From: Varanus komodoensis
Taxonomy: Eukaryota > Chordata > Lepidosauria > Squamata > Varanidae
Length of the DNA: 64,000 nt
Direction: 5' to 3'
Assembly: GCF_004798865.1 (NCBI RefSeq)
Contig: NW_025336126.1
Location: forward strand, 1,822,586 to 1,886,585
Shown: piece by piece, positions 30,331 through 40,500 of the stretch
Layout of the letters: every line of letters starts with the position of its first letter
Numbering within the stretch: position 1 is the first letter of the stretch
The notes under the pieces: model-generated
What the model was told of the DNA's origin: nothing
The model's database searches: none
Seen by the model: only the letters and a program-made list of their open reading frames with translations
Program-made: the position numbers and the translations under genes

Positions 30331-31309
30331 CTGACCTTCCTGTATGTGTGACCTTTGAACTCAGCTCGATTCCTATCTTCTTTAGATCAGAAGAGGCGCC
30401 TCCTTATCATTCTCATCGTTCTTTTACATTTTTGTTGTTCCTCTAAGGCTGTTGGTCAAACAATCCTCTGTTCCTTATTTCACTCCTGAGCACTCTGCTG
30501 TTTTAGACCCTTATCCCTGCCCCGTTAACCGCCTGAGAGGTCACTTTAAAACAGTGGGCTTCCTTACCTACCCAGTTTGCCAAGATTCCCCCATTTTTAA
30601 AACTAGATCGTTGGCTATGCCCCCTGGCTGGGGGAAGTGGGGAGGCTGAAACACCAGCCCTGGACCCAGGGGGCTCTGATCGTGGTATTGTTCCTGATCT
30701 ATCAGCTTGCCTAATGCCTTAACCCACCTGGAGCCTAGAAGAGAAGAATCCATCAAAAATTGCCTGGGGAATCTGGGAAAGAAGAAATAGTGAAATCATT
30801 TTTCTGCCCAGGTGAGTGATTGCTTTCAGCAGCTTAACGTTTATGGGAAAGGGTGGAACCCTGAGGAAAGATAATATTTAGAACCATTGAGCACTACAGC
30901 CCAGATTGTGTGTGGTGCGTGTGTGTGGTTTTGGCTTGGCTTGGCTTGTTTGTTTGTTTTAAACTTTGCTAATGTTCTTTTATTTCAGAGAGGGAATGCT
31001 CTGTGGCTTCTCTGGGGTGATGCTGACACCTGGCATGTGGAACACATATTGTGCCAAATTACTAGGAGAAAGAGGATTCAGTAATTTTGGGTTAAAACAC
31101 GGTTTAACATTATGTCTCATTTTCAATCAAGAATGAACATGCTTAAAGATTGAGAGACGTGGTAGAAATATATAAAATTATTATTATGGTGTTGGCGAGG
31201 GGATAGTGAGATATTATTCTATCTCAGAAATACTTCAGAAACAATTAGATAAAATGGAGAGGTAGTAGTAGTTTGATAGCAACAAAGTACTTTTTAAGTT
31301 TTGAATTCA

Positions 31310-31690
31310 TTATTGTAAGATTTGTGGAAAACAGGAACTGCTGTTGGTGGCTTTAAAAATAGATTAGATAAATGGATGGAAGAAAAACCTAATGGTGGTT
31401 GTTAGCCAGTAATCTGGCTGGCTTTAAAAGGGAATTGTTCAGATTCATGAGGGAGGAGGCTATCAGTGGCTACTCGACTTGCTGGCTATATGCTACCTGT
31501 TTTTCTGGAGGTGGCATGCCTGCATACACCAGCTGTTGAGGAGCTTAGGCAGGCAGGGGTCTTGCACCCATCCTGCTTGAGGGATCCTGAGGGCAACTGG
31601 TTTGCCACCACGTGTATAGAGTGCTTGACTAGATGGACCTTGCATCTGATCCAGCAAGGCTTTTCTTATAGTCTTCTTCTGTTCTTATTC
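31310..31690 (+). repeat. CR1-type LINE 3' end
   Basis: Contains ATAGATTAGATAAATGGATG, GGCTATCAGTGGCTACTCGA, GGCTATATGCTACCTGTTTT, then GAGTGCTTGACTAGATGGAC and CTGATCCAGCAAGGCTTTTC, ending in TTCTT-rich sequence. This is the familiar 3' terminus of reptile CR1-like LINEs. Plus orientation, 5' truncated. Confidence 0.7.
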
Positions 31691-31924
31691 CTTCATAAGG
31701 AAGGTGTTTGGGTGTGTATTTCTCATCCCTCACCTTTGGGTGCATTGGCTATGGCTGGTGCAGTTTGTTGACCAGGACATCTGGACAGATGTTCTGTTGC
31801 TCACCTTTAACTTATATGAACACCTGGGCCCTTTTGACTCATGGATCTGCACACTGGAAACAAGGTGAAGAAGGGAGTGAACCAGATGCTTTGAGACTGA
31901 CCTAGTGGAACAGAAGTGTTTCAA

Positions 31925-32056
31925 GGTGCAATCCTATGCAAATTTAGAGAGAGGAAAGGCCTACAACTCCCAGCATGCCCTAGCCTACCCTAGCCTGAGG
32001 CATGCTGGGAGTTGTAGACCTTTCTTCTCTCTAAGCTTGCCTAGGATTGCCCTCTT
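31925..32056. repeat. Foldback MITE with a near-perfect hairpin
   Basis: Outer ends GTGCAATCCTATGC and GCCTAGGATTGCCC are inverted. Inner arms GGCCTACAACTCCCAGCATG and CATGCTGGGAGTTGTAGACC pair almost perfectly around a loop of about 20 bases (CTAGCCTACC repeated). The integrity of the hairpin suggests a younger copy than its neighbours. Confidence 0.65.
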
Positions 32057-33560
32057 AATGGGTGTTGGAGTGAAAACATATCGTTAGGAAAATGAAAGAT
32101 GCAGAAAAGCTGCTACAAGAACATTCCAGTTGTCCTTTATGGACACTGCCTTTGAGTCACCACTTGTCCCTCCAGGGAAAAAAGGGCATTTCTCCCCTAC
32201 ATGGTAACTAGAAATTTGTACTACTTCTTTAAGGTGAGTGTCTGGAAATGCAATTCTGCTTCCAGGTTTTGCATTGTACAGTTTACTCTCTGCTGACCTG
32301 CAATTATGCTCTGGTTTTGCTGCACCTTCACTAGGTTTTGGTTTATTATATTTTAAAAAAAAAATCTTTTTAGAGGAGTCATGTAAAATATTTCACTTTC
32401 CAGAATTAACCTCTTCCAAATTAAATTTGAATGAAACTATGTTTAAGCATACATTTACACTATCTTAAAAGTGAATGAATGAGTGGCCCACTCACTATCA
32501 AGCACATGGATGAGTTCACACAACTCAGCAACCCTTCCTGCAAAGAAGCTGCATGGTGTGGGTTGTCTGTGGAACGAGATGTGGTACGGCTGTATTCAGA
32601 ATGGTTTGAAGAAGCATCTGAATAAACCCATTGAGTTCAAGGCTGCTTTTCTTGTAGATAAAGGAGCTGGATTGAGACCAAGCAGTGTAGATATGCAGTG
32701 AGTAATATACAAGTTTATTATAGGGTTGATACTGGAGGCCAGAGAACTTCAGATCATGTGTCCTCTTTCTCCAGGAGATGGTCCTCCTGTCAACAGGGAA
32801 AGATATTTACTGTGCCTGCCAGTTTGATCCTGTGTACTATATGTTTATGCCGTTTTAACTGCCCTTTTGCTGTTTTACTCTGTTCGCTATTTATGAATAT
32901 TTGCTCTCTCTAAATTGGGGCTCTCATGCCACTTTCAGCCTAAGTGCCTGACTCCATTTTGAACAAGCCCTCAGCAACACATTCAAGTGTTGCGCAAGAC
33001 AGAAGGGGTGATGCCAGAGATACTGGAGGACCAAAAATGCCAGCATAAGTTAGCTTAAAGTTATTTAACTAAAACTTAGAAGAGGCACCTCAGTGCTTTA
33101 GAATTGGGATGAAACTGATGCAAAAGCTGGGCAACAGCCAAACAATGAGGGGAAAGGGGCTAGAGAAAGGGGGCATGACAGTCTCTCATCTGGGCAGTCC
33201 CGGAGGGTCATATTTGGCCCACAAATTTTAACCCCTGTTTAAACCAAGTCAGATTTGCCCCATGGGCCTGAGGTTCAACCATCCCATCACCTGCTCTAAA
33301 CAAGTGAGGAACAAATGCACTTAATGACAAGAAATGACCCTTCTTTGCAGTTAACCACCAGCGCTTGGTTCTGGTAAATTTGGGTTTCTAGGTGCAGAGG
33401 CTGCAGTGTTTTCCAGCATTCTTTGATTGTTGGTTACAATCTATGTGTTTTTGGATAGGAGTAGAATTAGAGCAAAGGAGGGAAATTGGGCAATATAAGA
33501 AAAGGAGAAGTGAAATGAACAGTGAGATAGTATTTGGTAATGTGGTTAGGGTATTATTAG

Positions 33561-33703
33561 AGCAGCCTTTCCCCAACCTGGTGCTCATCTGATGTTTGCA
33601 ACTTCAACTTGCATTCATCCCAGCCAGCATAGCCAGTGGTCAGGGATGCTGGAAGCTGTAGTCCAAAACATTCAGAGGGCTCCAGGCTGGGGGAAGCTGC
33701 TGA
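33561..33703. repeat. Palindromic DNA-transposon-like repeat
   Basis: Begins AGCAGCCTTTCCCCAACCTG and ends CTCCAGGCTGGGGGAAGCTG, inverted to each other; the core includes CATAGCCAGTGGTCAGGGAT and GGAAGCTGTAGTCCAAAACA. One of the clearest members of the family. Confidence 0.7.
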
Positions 33704-33929
33704 AGAGGAAGGGACTAGGAGTCCAGTAGGTGGACTTGGAGGGAGGAGAGCTAAATTAGTGACTGGTAACAAAGGCTAATTCACCAAAACCATTCTTCTA
33801 TTGCTCCATGATGTTTAGAAGTGTATTAGGTGCATATGTTTATACATATGTGTGCATGCACACCCCTCAGGATTCCGCATAGGCACTGCAATGTGTATCC
33901 AGTGATAGATTCTGCACAAATTGCCGTAT

Positions 33930-34060
33930 GAATCTGCCTTAAATGGAATTGGAGCATGGATCCATCTAGCCCAGTATTGTCTGGTCTAACTGGCTGAGGG
34001 TCTCCAGGGTTTCAGACAGGCCCTGGTGTTTGCAAGGGCGTGATCAGAGCTGGAAGTGCT
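33930..34060 (+). repeat. LINE/SINE-derived repeat fragment
   Basis: TGAATCTGCCTTAAATGGAA, GATCCATCTAGCCCAGTATT, GTCTGGTCTAACTGGCTGAG and TCTCCAGGGTTTCAGACAGG match the outer repeat at 6530-6815. Confidence 0.45.
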
Positions 34061-35187
34061 GCATTCAGTTGATTTGTTAATTTGAACATTCTGAGGATGA
34101 GTTGGATGGCAATCCTTCCTGTTGGTAGTAACAGGATCATTTTAGTGATATGGCATTGCTGTTTATTTTGACTTGAACAATGAATGCAGACTTATTTCTC
34201 TCCAAAATCAATCTAGTTGTTTTCCTCATTTAGTCAATGAAAGTGGCTTAGCTATTTCCATTAATTTCTAGCATCACTTGGCTCCAAATAATTATGATTT
34301 TTTTCAGCATTTAATAGTTTTAATCAATATAAGACACGGGGGGAGTGAATATTTTGTTTTGTTCAGGTAATTGTTTCATCCTCCTGCCACTTCTTTGATT
34401 TTTCAAGTTCAGGATGCAAGAGAGTAGGGAATGACAAGGAGGAAAAGTAAAACCAATTTTAATTGGTGAAATACTGTCCTGGAGACTTACAGACCCTTGC
34501 CCTTTTTAGAAATACCTTTTGTTGTCCTTGGAAGTGAGTTGACAGGGAATGCATTCATCTTTGAGATAACCTGACAGATCATTCAAACACATTTGGGTTC
34601 CAACCCAGTGCAAAGTAGATGGTTTGCACCTCTGGAAAGCTTTGTTTATTTAAGACAACCTTCTCCAACTGAGTGATTTCCAGACTACTTAACCCATTGC
34701 CACCAGTCAGCAACCGCTGCCACCCAATCTGCCCATCTGCATTCAGGACAAGGCCAAGGGAAGTTCTTAAACCACAAAGTACAATCCAGACACATCAGAA
34801 CACCAGTAAAGATGGTGCTGAGTGGAGACCTAGAGCTCAGTAATGACATAGGGCTGTTCTTCACAGCAGATCCATCTCACAAGGCCAGCCTTCTACTGGA
34901 TATTTGAAATTGCTGACTTCGCGAACCCGGTCCACGTCACAGGTGGAGTGTTCTTTAGCTGGGCAGAGACCTTTACAGGATTACATACTTCTTATTTGTA
35001 GCTCTGAACTGCTACATCAATGATTTTGTGGAGGAGCAGGAGGAAAAAGAGCACCTTCACTTTCTGAGATACTTGGAGCATCTTATGATTTGCAAATCAG
35101 CCTGTTTGACAAGAGTGTAATGCCGGGGTCCCTGTTCGAGCTGAACCTGCCTCAAGCCACCTTTCCCAAACTGCTTCTCTCCATATG

Positions 35188-35531
35188 TGTGGCGCAGTGG
35201 TTTAAACTGCTGTACTGCTGGGCTGGTTGATTGAAAGGTTGCCAGTTCGAATCTGCACAATGGGGTGAGTTCCCATTGCTCCATACCAGCTCCTGCCAAC
35301 CTTGCAGTTCAAAAGCCTGCAAATGCAAGTAGATGACAAGGTACCACTTTGGTGGGCAGGTAACAGCGTTCCATGCACTTCGGTGTTTAGCCATGCCAGC
35401 CACATGACCACGGAGACTATCTGCGTACAAACACTGTCTCCCTCGGCCAGGAAACAGAGATGAGCACCGCCCCCTAGAGTCAGGCATGACTGGACTTAAC
35501 ATCAAGGGGAAACCTCTACCTTTACCTTTTA
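35188..35531 (+). repeat. tRNA-derived SINE, Sauria-type, with (ACCTTT) tail
   Basis: Opens with a pol III A box TGGCGCAGTGG and, about 50 bases on, a B box (AGTTCGAATCT). The body has CCATTGCTCCATACCAGCTC and GTAGATGACAAGGTACCACT, and the 3' end AGTCAGGCATGACTGGACTT then GGGGAAACCTCTACC and TTTACC repeats. The 3' part resembles BovB ends, as reported for Sauria SINEs, which borrow BovB machinery. Nearly full length at about 340 bp. It is a SINE and not a tRNA gene: no clover-leaf can be closed. Confidence 0.7.
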
Positions 35532-35984
35532 CTAGCATGGAGTTCTAGTCCAGAATATTTAAAGGGCACCAGGTTGGAGAAGGACGGTTTAAAGTTGCAA
35601 AGCCTCTGCAAACTAAATGCTTTTGTAGCTTCACCATGTATTGCGTTCCTGGATAACTGAAGTGATCCCTGATCCTAGATAGAATGATGTATTACAAGAC
35701 CAGTATGTCCTTGCTTTCCATTGCTTGCTGTTCTACTCCAGTAACTGCTCCTTTGGGGTTTTAAAGCATTTATATCCCACTATTCCACTAAAACCAGCAA
35801 ACAATAGGCCCACAAACAAGTGTTTGTTCCCTGTGCCAATGTTTGTGCCTTTATTTCCTTTAGCCTCCTCCATTTCAGGAGGAAATGACTTACATTTTCA
35901 GTCATTACTAGAAGTCCCAGGTTTTTCTGGACATCTTGGAAGCCACATAACTCAGCCTTCATAATCAGGCAGCCCCTCATTATG

Positions 35985-36225
35985 GAACAGGCACCCCATG
36001 GAAGCCTGCCTGGTGCTGGGTTAAGGCTGTCCTCTATGTCAAGGCATTTAAGTAGCATATGGGAGCCTTATGTCTGCTGTTTAGCGAGGCCTGTTGTTGC
36101 AAATTTTTGTTTTTTAAATACAGTTTTTAGAATTTTTAGCTTTGCATTTTATGAGTTGTAAACGTTCCAGAGAGCTTTAGTTATTGGGTGGTATAGAAAT
36201 AACAATGAATAAATAAATATGTAAA
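35985..36225 (+). repeat. CR1-type LINE 3' tail
   Basis: Ends GAGTTGTAAACGTTCCAGAG, AGCTTTAGTTATTGGGTGGT, ATAGAAATAACAATGAATAA and an ATAAATAAAT tail, the terminus typical of reptile CR1 elements. Plus orientation. Confidence 0.6.
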
Positions 36226-36229
36226 AGAA

Positions 36230-36396
36230 ATTGCCAGTATGTGAGCAAGGTTAGCCTGGGAGACTGGGGTTCAGACCCCTACTCAGTCACAAAGATGACT
36301 GTGTGCCAATTGTTATTTCTCAACCTGGTAGAGCTGCTGGGAGGATTCCATGTGCACCACCTTGAGTTCCTTCAAGGAAAGTTTTAGGGCACAAAT
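36230..36396 (+). repeat. SINE-like repeat fragment
   Basis: GGGGTTCAGACCCCTACTCA resembles a B box followed by the AGCTGCTGGGAGGATT and CACCTTGAGTTCCTTCAAGG blocks shared, in plus orientation, with 41108 and 43650. It directly abuts the foldback repeat at 36397. Confidence 0.4.
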
Positions 36397-36521
36397 CGTC
36401 CTTCCTCAGCCTGATACCCTCCAAATATGTTAGGTTATAATTCCCAGTACTGTCCATGGTGGCTGGGACTGATGGGAGCTGGTACAAACCATCGGGAGAG
36501 CACCAGGTTGAGAAAGACTAA
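36397..36521. repeat. Palindromic DNA-transposon-like repeat
   Basis: Begins CGTCCTTCCTCAGCCTGATA and ends GAGAGCACCAGGTTGAGAAA, inverted; inner arms TTATAATTCCCAGTACTG and GGGACTGATGGGAGCTGG. Confidence 0.6.
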
Positions 36522-37326
36522 TGTAAGTCTCTGTGAAATCTAAGCACCACAGCATACTTTGTCTCTGGCTTTTCTTCCAACATTGAAAGATCCCAGAGAA
36601 GTAGAAGCAATCAGTGCTGAGCAGACATCTTTCCATGTGACCATTGACAACACTGCTGTTGTGATACTGAACGGATTTGTGCTTTTTTTATACCTATGAT
36701 TGTATCTTATTGTAATAGTGGGTCACTCCATATTTCCTCAACAGGCTGGAGACTCATATACAGTTGAACCTCCACATTTGTATAGGTTAGGAGCACAGGA
36801 CCCCCACAACAGTGGAAAAACCCTAGATATCTCTACCAACCCCTCACCTTAACTCTGAATACGGTTGACCGTATGTGTCGTAGATTCCCTCCCCCTCCCG
36901 TGTGTGTGTGTGTGTATTGAAAAATATTTTTAATTTTAAAAATAACCACTCACCTTATGCCTCTGTGAAGATAGGGTCTGAGCCACACCAATGATATTTT
37001 ATTGCACTTTAAAGACGCAAAAAAGTTGTGAGAAATGCGAGATACACCACATACAGAGAGACAAAACACATGAGTGAGGCTGGTTAGTATTAGAGAGTAT
37101 GTAGTTCAGATCAGCATACTGAAATGTTTAATAAAATTTAACTTGTTATGATAAATTCATCTACATATTTATGGTAGTAAATCATCAAATTGATTAATAA
37201 TCCATATATTCGGCGAGGCTTCGGCGAATGGGGCGGCATAAAAATGTTTTAATAAATAAAAAATAAAATATTGTATGTATGTAGGACTTAATAAATGTTT
37301 TTTAGTTTCTTTTGCATAATCTAGTC

Positions 37327-37466
37327 CAGTGGTGGCTAACCTTTTCGAGACCAAGTGCCCAAAGTACAACCAAAAACCTACTTATTTATCACAAAGTGCC
37401 AACACTACAATAAAACCTGAAAACTGAGGTTTTAGTTTAGAAAAAATACATCACAGCCAATTCAAG

Positions 37467-37504
<38 letters not shown>

Positions 37505-37736
37505 TTGACAGCACACTGACTGGTCATCCGAAAGCTCAGAGCAGTCATGGCTAATGAGTGGCTGCTCGTGATGTCATTGCCTGGTGCCGTTACTCCTTTC
37601 CAAGCATGTGCATGGCCCCTATGTGCGCTCTTATCCGATGACTGGATGCTGGAGAGATGCTGGGGCAATTTGTGTGCCGACAGAGAGGCCTCTGCCTGCT
37701 GGCTGTGGCACGCATGCCATAGGTTCACCCCCACTG
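37327..37736 (+). mobile_element. Non-autonomous hAT element, copy A
   Basis: Starts CAGTGGTGGCTAACCTTTTC, then AAGTGCCCAAAGTACAACC, TTATTTATCACAAAGTGCCA and AAACTGAGGTTTTAGTTTAG; after an (AT)n tract come GTGATGTCATTGCCTGGTGC, GACAGAGAGGCC and the end CATGCCATAGGTTCACCCCC ACTG. It aligns with copy B along its whole length apart from the central microsatellite. No coding capacity. Confidence 0.75.
37469..37502. repeat. (AT)n microsatellite inside hAT copy A
   Basis: About 17 uninterrupted AT dinucleotides. It lies at the position where copy B has a mixed AT and ATCT tract. Confidence 0.95.
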
Positions 37737-39345
37737 GTCTAACCCTATCCAGGTGCACTCCCCTAACCCTAATATAGGGGTAAAATACCATTGAAAATGG
37801 GACAATTTTGAAAAAGCCTTCCTTGAGTAGCTTCTTCTGCACAGCTCAATATTTCTGCCCATTCGAAACACAATCCAACCATCAGACTCATGCCAGGACA
37901 CCCCGTTTTTCTAACCCCAATCCTAGCCTGCTGCACACCCCTAACTCTAATGCAGGGTTAAAGTTCCATTGAAAATGGGACGATTGTGAAAAACCCTTCC
38001 TTGAGTAGCTTTTGCTGCACAGCTCAACATTCCCACCCATTCGAAACACATTCCAACCATCAAAATCATGCCAGAACACCATGTTTTTCTATCCCCAGCC
38101 CTACGCTGTTACACACCCCAAATCCTAATACAGGGCGAAAGTCCTATTGAAAAGAGGGCGATTTTGAAAAAGCCTTCTTTGAGTAGCTTTTTCTGCACAG
38201 CTGAACATTTCTGCCCATTTGAAACACATTCCAACCATCAGAATCATGCCAGGACACCACGCTTTTCTAACCCCAACCCTAGCCTGCTGCACATCCCTAA
38301 CCCTAATACAGAACGAAAGTCCCATTGAAAAGAGGACCATCTTGAAAAAGCCTTCCTTGGGTAGCTTTTTCTGCACATCTCAACATTTCTGCCCATTCGA
38401 AACACATTCCAACCATCGGAATCATGCCAGGACACCACGTTTTTCTAACCCTAACCCTAGCCTGGTGCATGCCCCTAACCCTAATACAGGATGAAAGTTC
38501 TATTGAATATGGGACGATTTTGAAAAAGCCTTCCTTGAGTAGCTTTTTCTGCACAGCTCAACATTTCTGCCCATTCTGAACACATTCCAACCATCGGAAT
38601 CGTGCCAGGTCACCACGTTTCTCTAAACCTAACCCTACCCTGGTGCACACACCTAACCCTAATATAGGGGTAAAGTTCCATTGAAAAGAGGGCGATTTTG
38701 AAAAAGCCTTCTTTGAGAAGCTTTTTCTGCACAGCTCAACATTTCTGCCCATTCTAAACACATTCCAACCTTCAAAATCAGGCCAGGACACCATGTTTTT
38801 CTAACCCTAACCCTACCCTGGTACACACCCCTAACCTTAATACAGAACGAAAGTCCCATTGAAAAGAGGGTGATTTTGAAAAAGCCTTCCTTGGGTAACT
38901 TTTTCTGCACATCTCAACATTCCTGCCCATTCGAAACGCATACCATCCATCAGAATCGTGCCAAGGCACCACGTTTTTCTAACCCCAACACTACGCTGTT
39001 GCAAACCTGGACCCTAATGCAGGGCGAAAGTTCCATTGAAAAGAAGACGATCTTGAAAAAGCCTTCCTTGAGTAGCTTGTTCTGCACAGCTGAACATTTC
39101 TGCCCATTCTGAACACATTCCAACCATCAAAATCATGCCAGGACACCTCATTTTTCTAACCCTAACCCTACCCTGGTGCACACCCCTAACCCTAAAATAG
39201 GGCTGAAATTCCATTGAAAAGAGGGCGATTTTGAAAAAGCCTTCCTTGAGTAGCTTTTTCTGCACAGCTCAACGTTTTTGCCCTTTCTAAACACATGCCA
39301 ACCATCAGAATCATGGCGGGATATTTTGTTTTTCTAACCTTAACC
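37737..39345 (+). repeat. 178-bp tandem satellite with telomere-like CCCTAA words, about nine units
   Basis: The anchor CATTCCAACCATC (with small variants) recurs at 37871, 38049, 38227, 38404, 38583, 38761, 38939, 39116 and 39294: spacings of 178, 178, 177, 179, 178, 178, 177 and 178. Each unit has two clusters of CCCTAA-like words around a CTGGTGCACAC block, then CCATTGAAAAGAGG, TTTTGAAAAAGCCTTCCTTG, AGTAGCTTTTTCTGCACAGC and TCAACATTTCTGCCCATT. The array starts and ends in the telomere-like part, so it holds close to a whole number of units. The overlapping 64-91-codon frames on both strands simply repeat with the satellite and are not genes. Confidence 0.9.
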
Positions 39346-39511
39346 CAGTGATGGTGAACCTTTTATAGAGCAAGTGCCCAAACTGCAACCCAAAACCCAC
39401 TTCTTTATCGCAAAGTGCCAACAGTGTAATAAAACCTGAAAACTGAGGCTTTAGTTTAGAAAGGGCAACTCGCAGCGAGGCCTTGCTAATATATATATAT
39501 ATATATATCTA

Positions 39512-39563
<52 letters not shown>

Positions 39564-39815
39564 CTTGGCCATGCTCTTACCGGCCATGTGAAAGCTTGGA
39601 TGAGTTGCAGTTAGTGAGTTGCAGTTAGTGTGTTGCAGTGTGTGACATCATCGCCTGGTGCCGCTACTCCTGTCCGAGCATGCGTATGGCCCTTATGTGC
39701 GCTGTTATCCAGTGCTCGACTGCTGAAGCGATGCTGGGGTGACTTGGCTCGCGTGCTGACAGAGAGGGCTCTGTGTGCCCACTGTGACACACATGCCGTC
39801 GGTTTGCCACCACTG
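39346..39815 (+). mobile_element. Non-autonomous hAT element, copy B
   Basis: Starts CAGTGATGGTGAACCTTTTA, then AAGTGCCCAAACTGCAACCC, TTTATCGCAAAGTGCCAACA, AAACTGAGGCTTTAGTTTAG; after the microsatellite come GTGACATCATCGCCTGGTGC and GACAGAGAGGGCTCTGTGTG, with the end GGTTTGCCACCACTG. It is longer than copy A because of a GAGTTGCAGTTAGT internal duplication and a larger microsatellite. Confidence 0.75.
39489..39562. repeat. (AT)n/(ATCT)n microsatellite inside hAT copy B
   Basis: An AT run followed by about a dozen ATCT tetranucleotides. Confidence 0.95.
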
Positions 39816-40025
39816 ATCTAGTCTATGTGCATCATCTGTGATCTTCCACAGTAGGCCAAAACACTTTTTTAAAGAAATTCCATTTAATTATTTATGGCAA
39901 ACTTGTGACAGATCAAATTCTTGAAAGTTAAACCTGTGAAAGTCAAGTTTTGACAGTATTTAAGATAAACTTTCTAGCTATAGTTACTTTTCCTTAAGAA
40001 ATTGTAAGCACAAGGCTCACTTGTT

Positions 40026-40500
40026 GCAGCAGTTTCAGTGGCTACCAACTTGTTTTCAAGTATATGTCAAAGTGCTGGTGATTACCTATAGAGTCCTGTA
40101 TAATTTGGAATGGGGCTACCTGAAGGACCAGCTCCTCCCATGCATGCCTGTCTCGATCTTAAGGCCCATCTTTTGGTACTGCCATCATCAGAGGCACATT
40201 TGGTGGGGAGGTTAAAAGGGCTGTGCCAATAGCTGCTTCCGGCTTTGGTACTCTCTGCCTTCTTCTCCATTTTCCTTCTACCATCTGCCAAATATTATAT
40301 TGACATGTAAACTGGAGGGGGATTGAATTGGTTCAGTGCTATTTATATGTCTTGTTGTGTTTTTTATTCAATTAATTTATTTTTCTTACATTTTAATTAA
40401 AGTTACTGTTTAAATCTGTGGTTTATTGTTAGCCACTTTGGCCACTGTGTTTTGGCAGAAAGGCAGGGCATAACTCAATAGAACAATTAAGTAAATTAGA
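40026..40500 (+). repeat. L2/CR1-type LINE 3' region
   Basis: CAGTTTCAGTGGCTACCAAC, GTCAAAGTGCTGGTGATTAC, CTATAGAGTCCTGTATAATT, GGGGCTACCTGAAGGACCAG and CTCCTCCCATGCATGCCTG encode in decayed form the end of a LINE reverse transcriptase (…FKVLVITYRVLYNLEWGYLKD…). The 3' side ends GTTAGCCACTTTGG..CAGAAAGGCAGGGCATAA. Confidence 0.6.

Larger units (their letters stand above)
37319..39823. mobile_element. Composite hAT-type transposon carrying a telomere-like satellite, with 8-bp target-site duplication
   Basis: The perfect direct repeat ATCTAGTC stands at 37319-37326 and again at 39816-39823. Immediately inside, the outermost ends are inverted: CAGTGGTGGCTAACC at 37327 and, reading back from 39815, CAGTGGTGGCAAACC. 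An 8-bp duplication and CAGTG-type ends are hallmarks of hAT transposons. Inside are two copies of the same non-autonomous hAT element in the same orientation with about nine 178-bp satellite units between them. The outer duplication belongs to the whole 2489-bp block, not to either copy: the inner flanks (GTCTAACC and CCTTAACC) are satellite sequence and do not match the outer ones. There is no transposase frame. Confidence 0.8.

Noticed and set aside
35188-35262. tRNA gene
   Set aside because: A and B boxes are present but the sequence continues as a SINE body with an ACCTTT tail and no clover-leaf closes.
37741-39290. Overlapping open frames of 60-90 codons on both strands with similar proteins
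   Set aside because: They recur with the 178-bp satellite period; the period is not a multiple of three, so frames shift from unit to unit. They are products of the repeat, not genes.
37737-39345. True interstitial telomere array
   Set aside because: CCCTAA words come in short clusters of two to four within a 178-bp unit, not in a continuous hexamer run.
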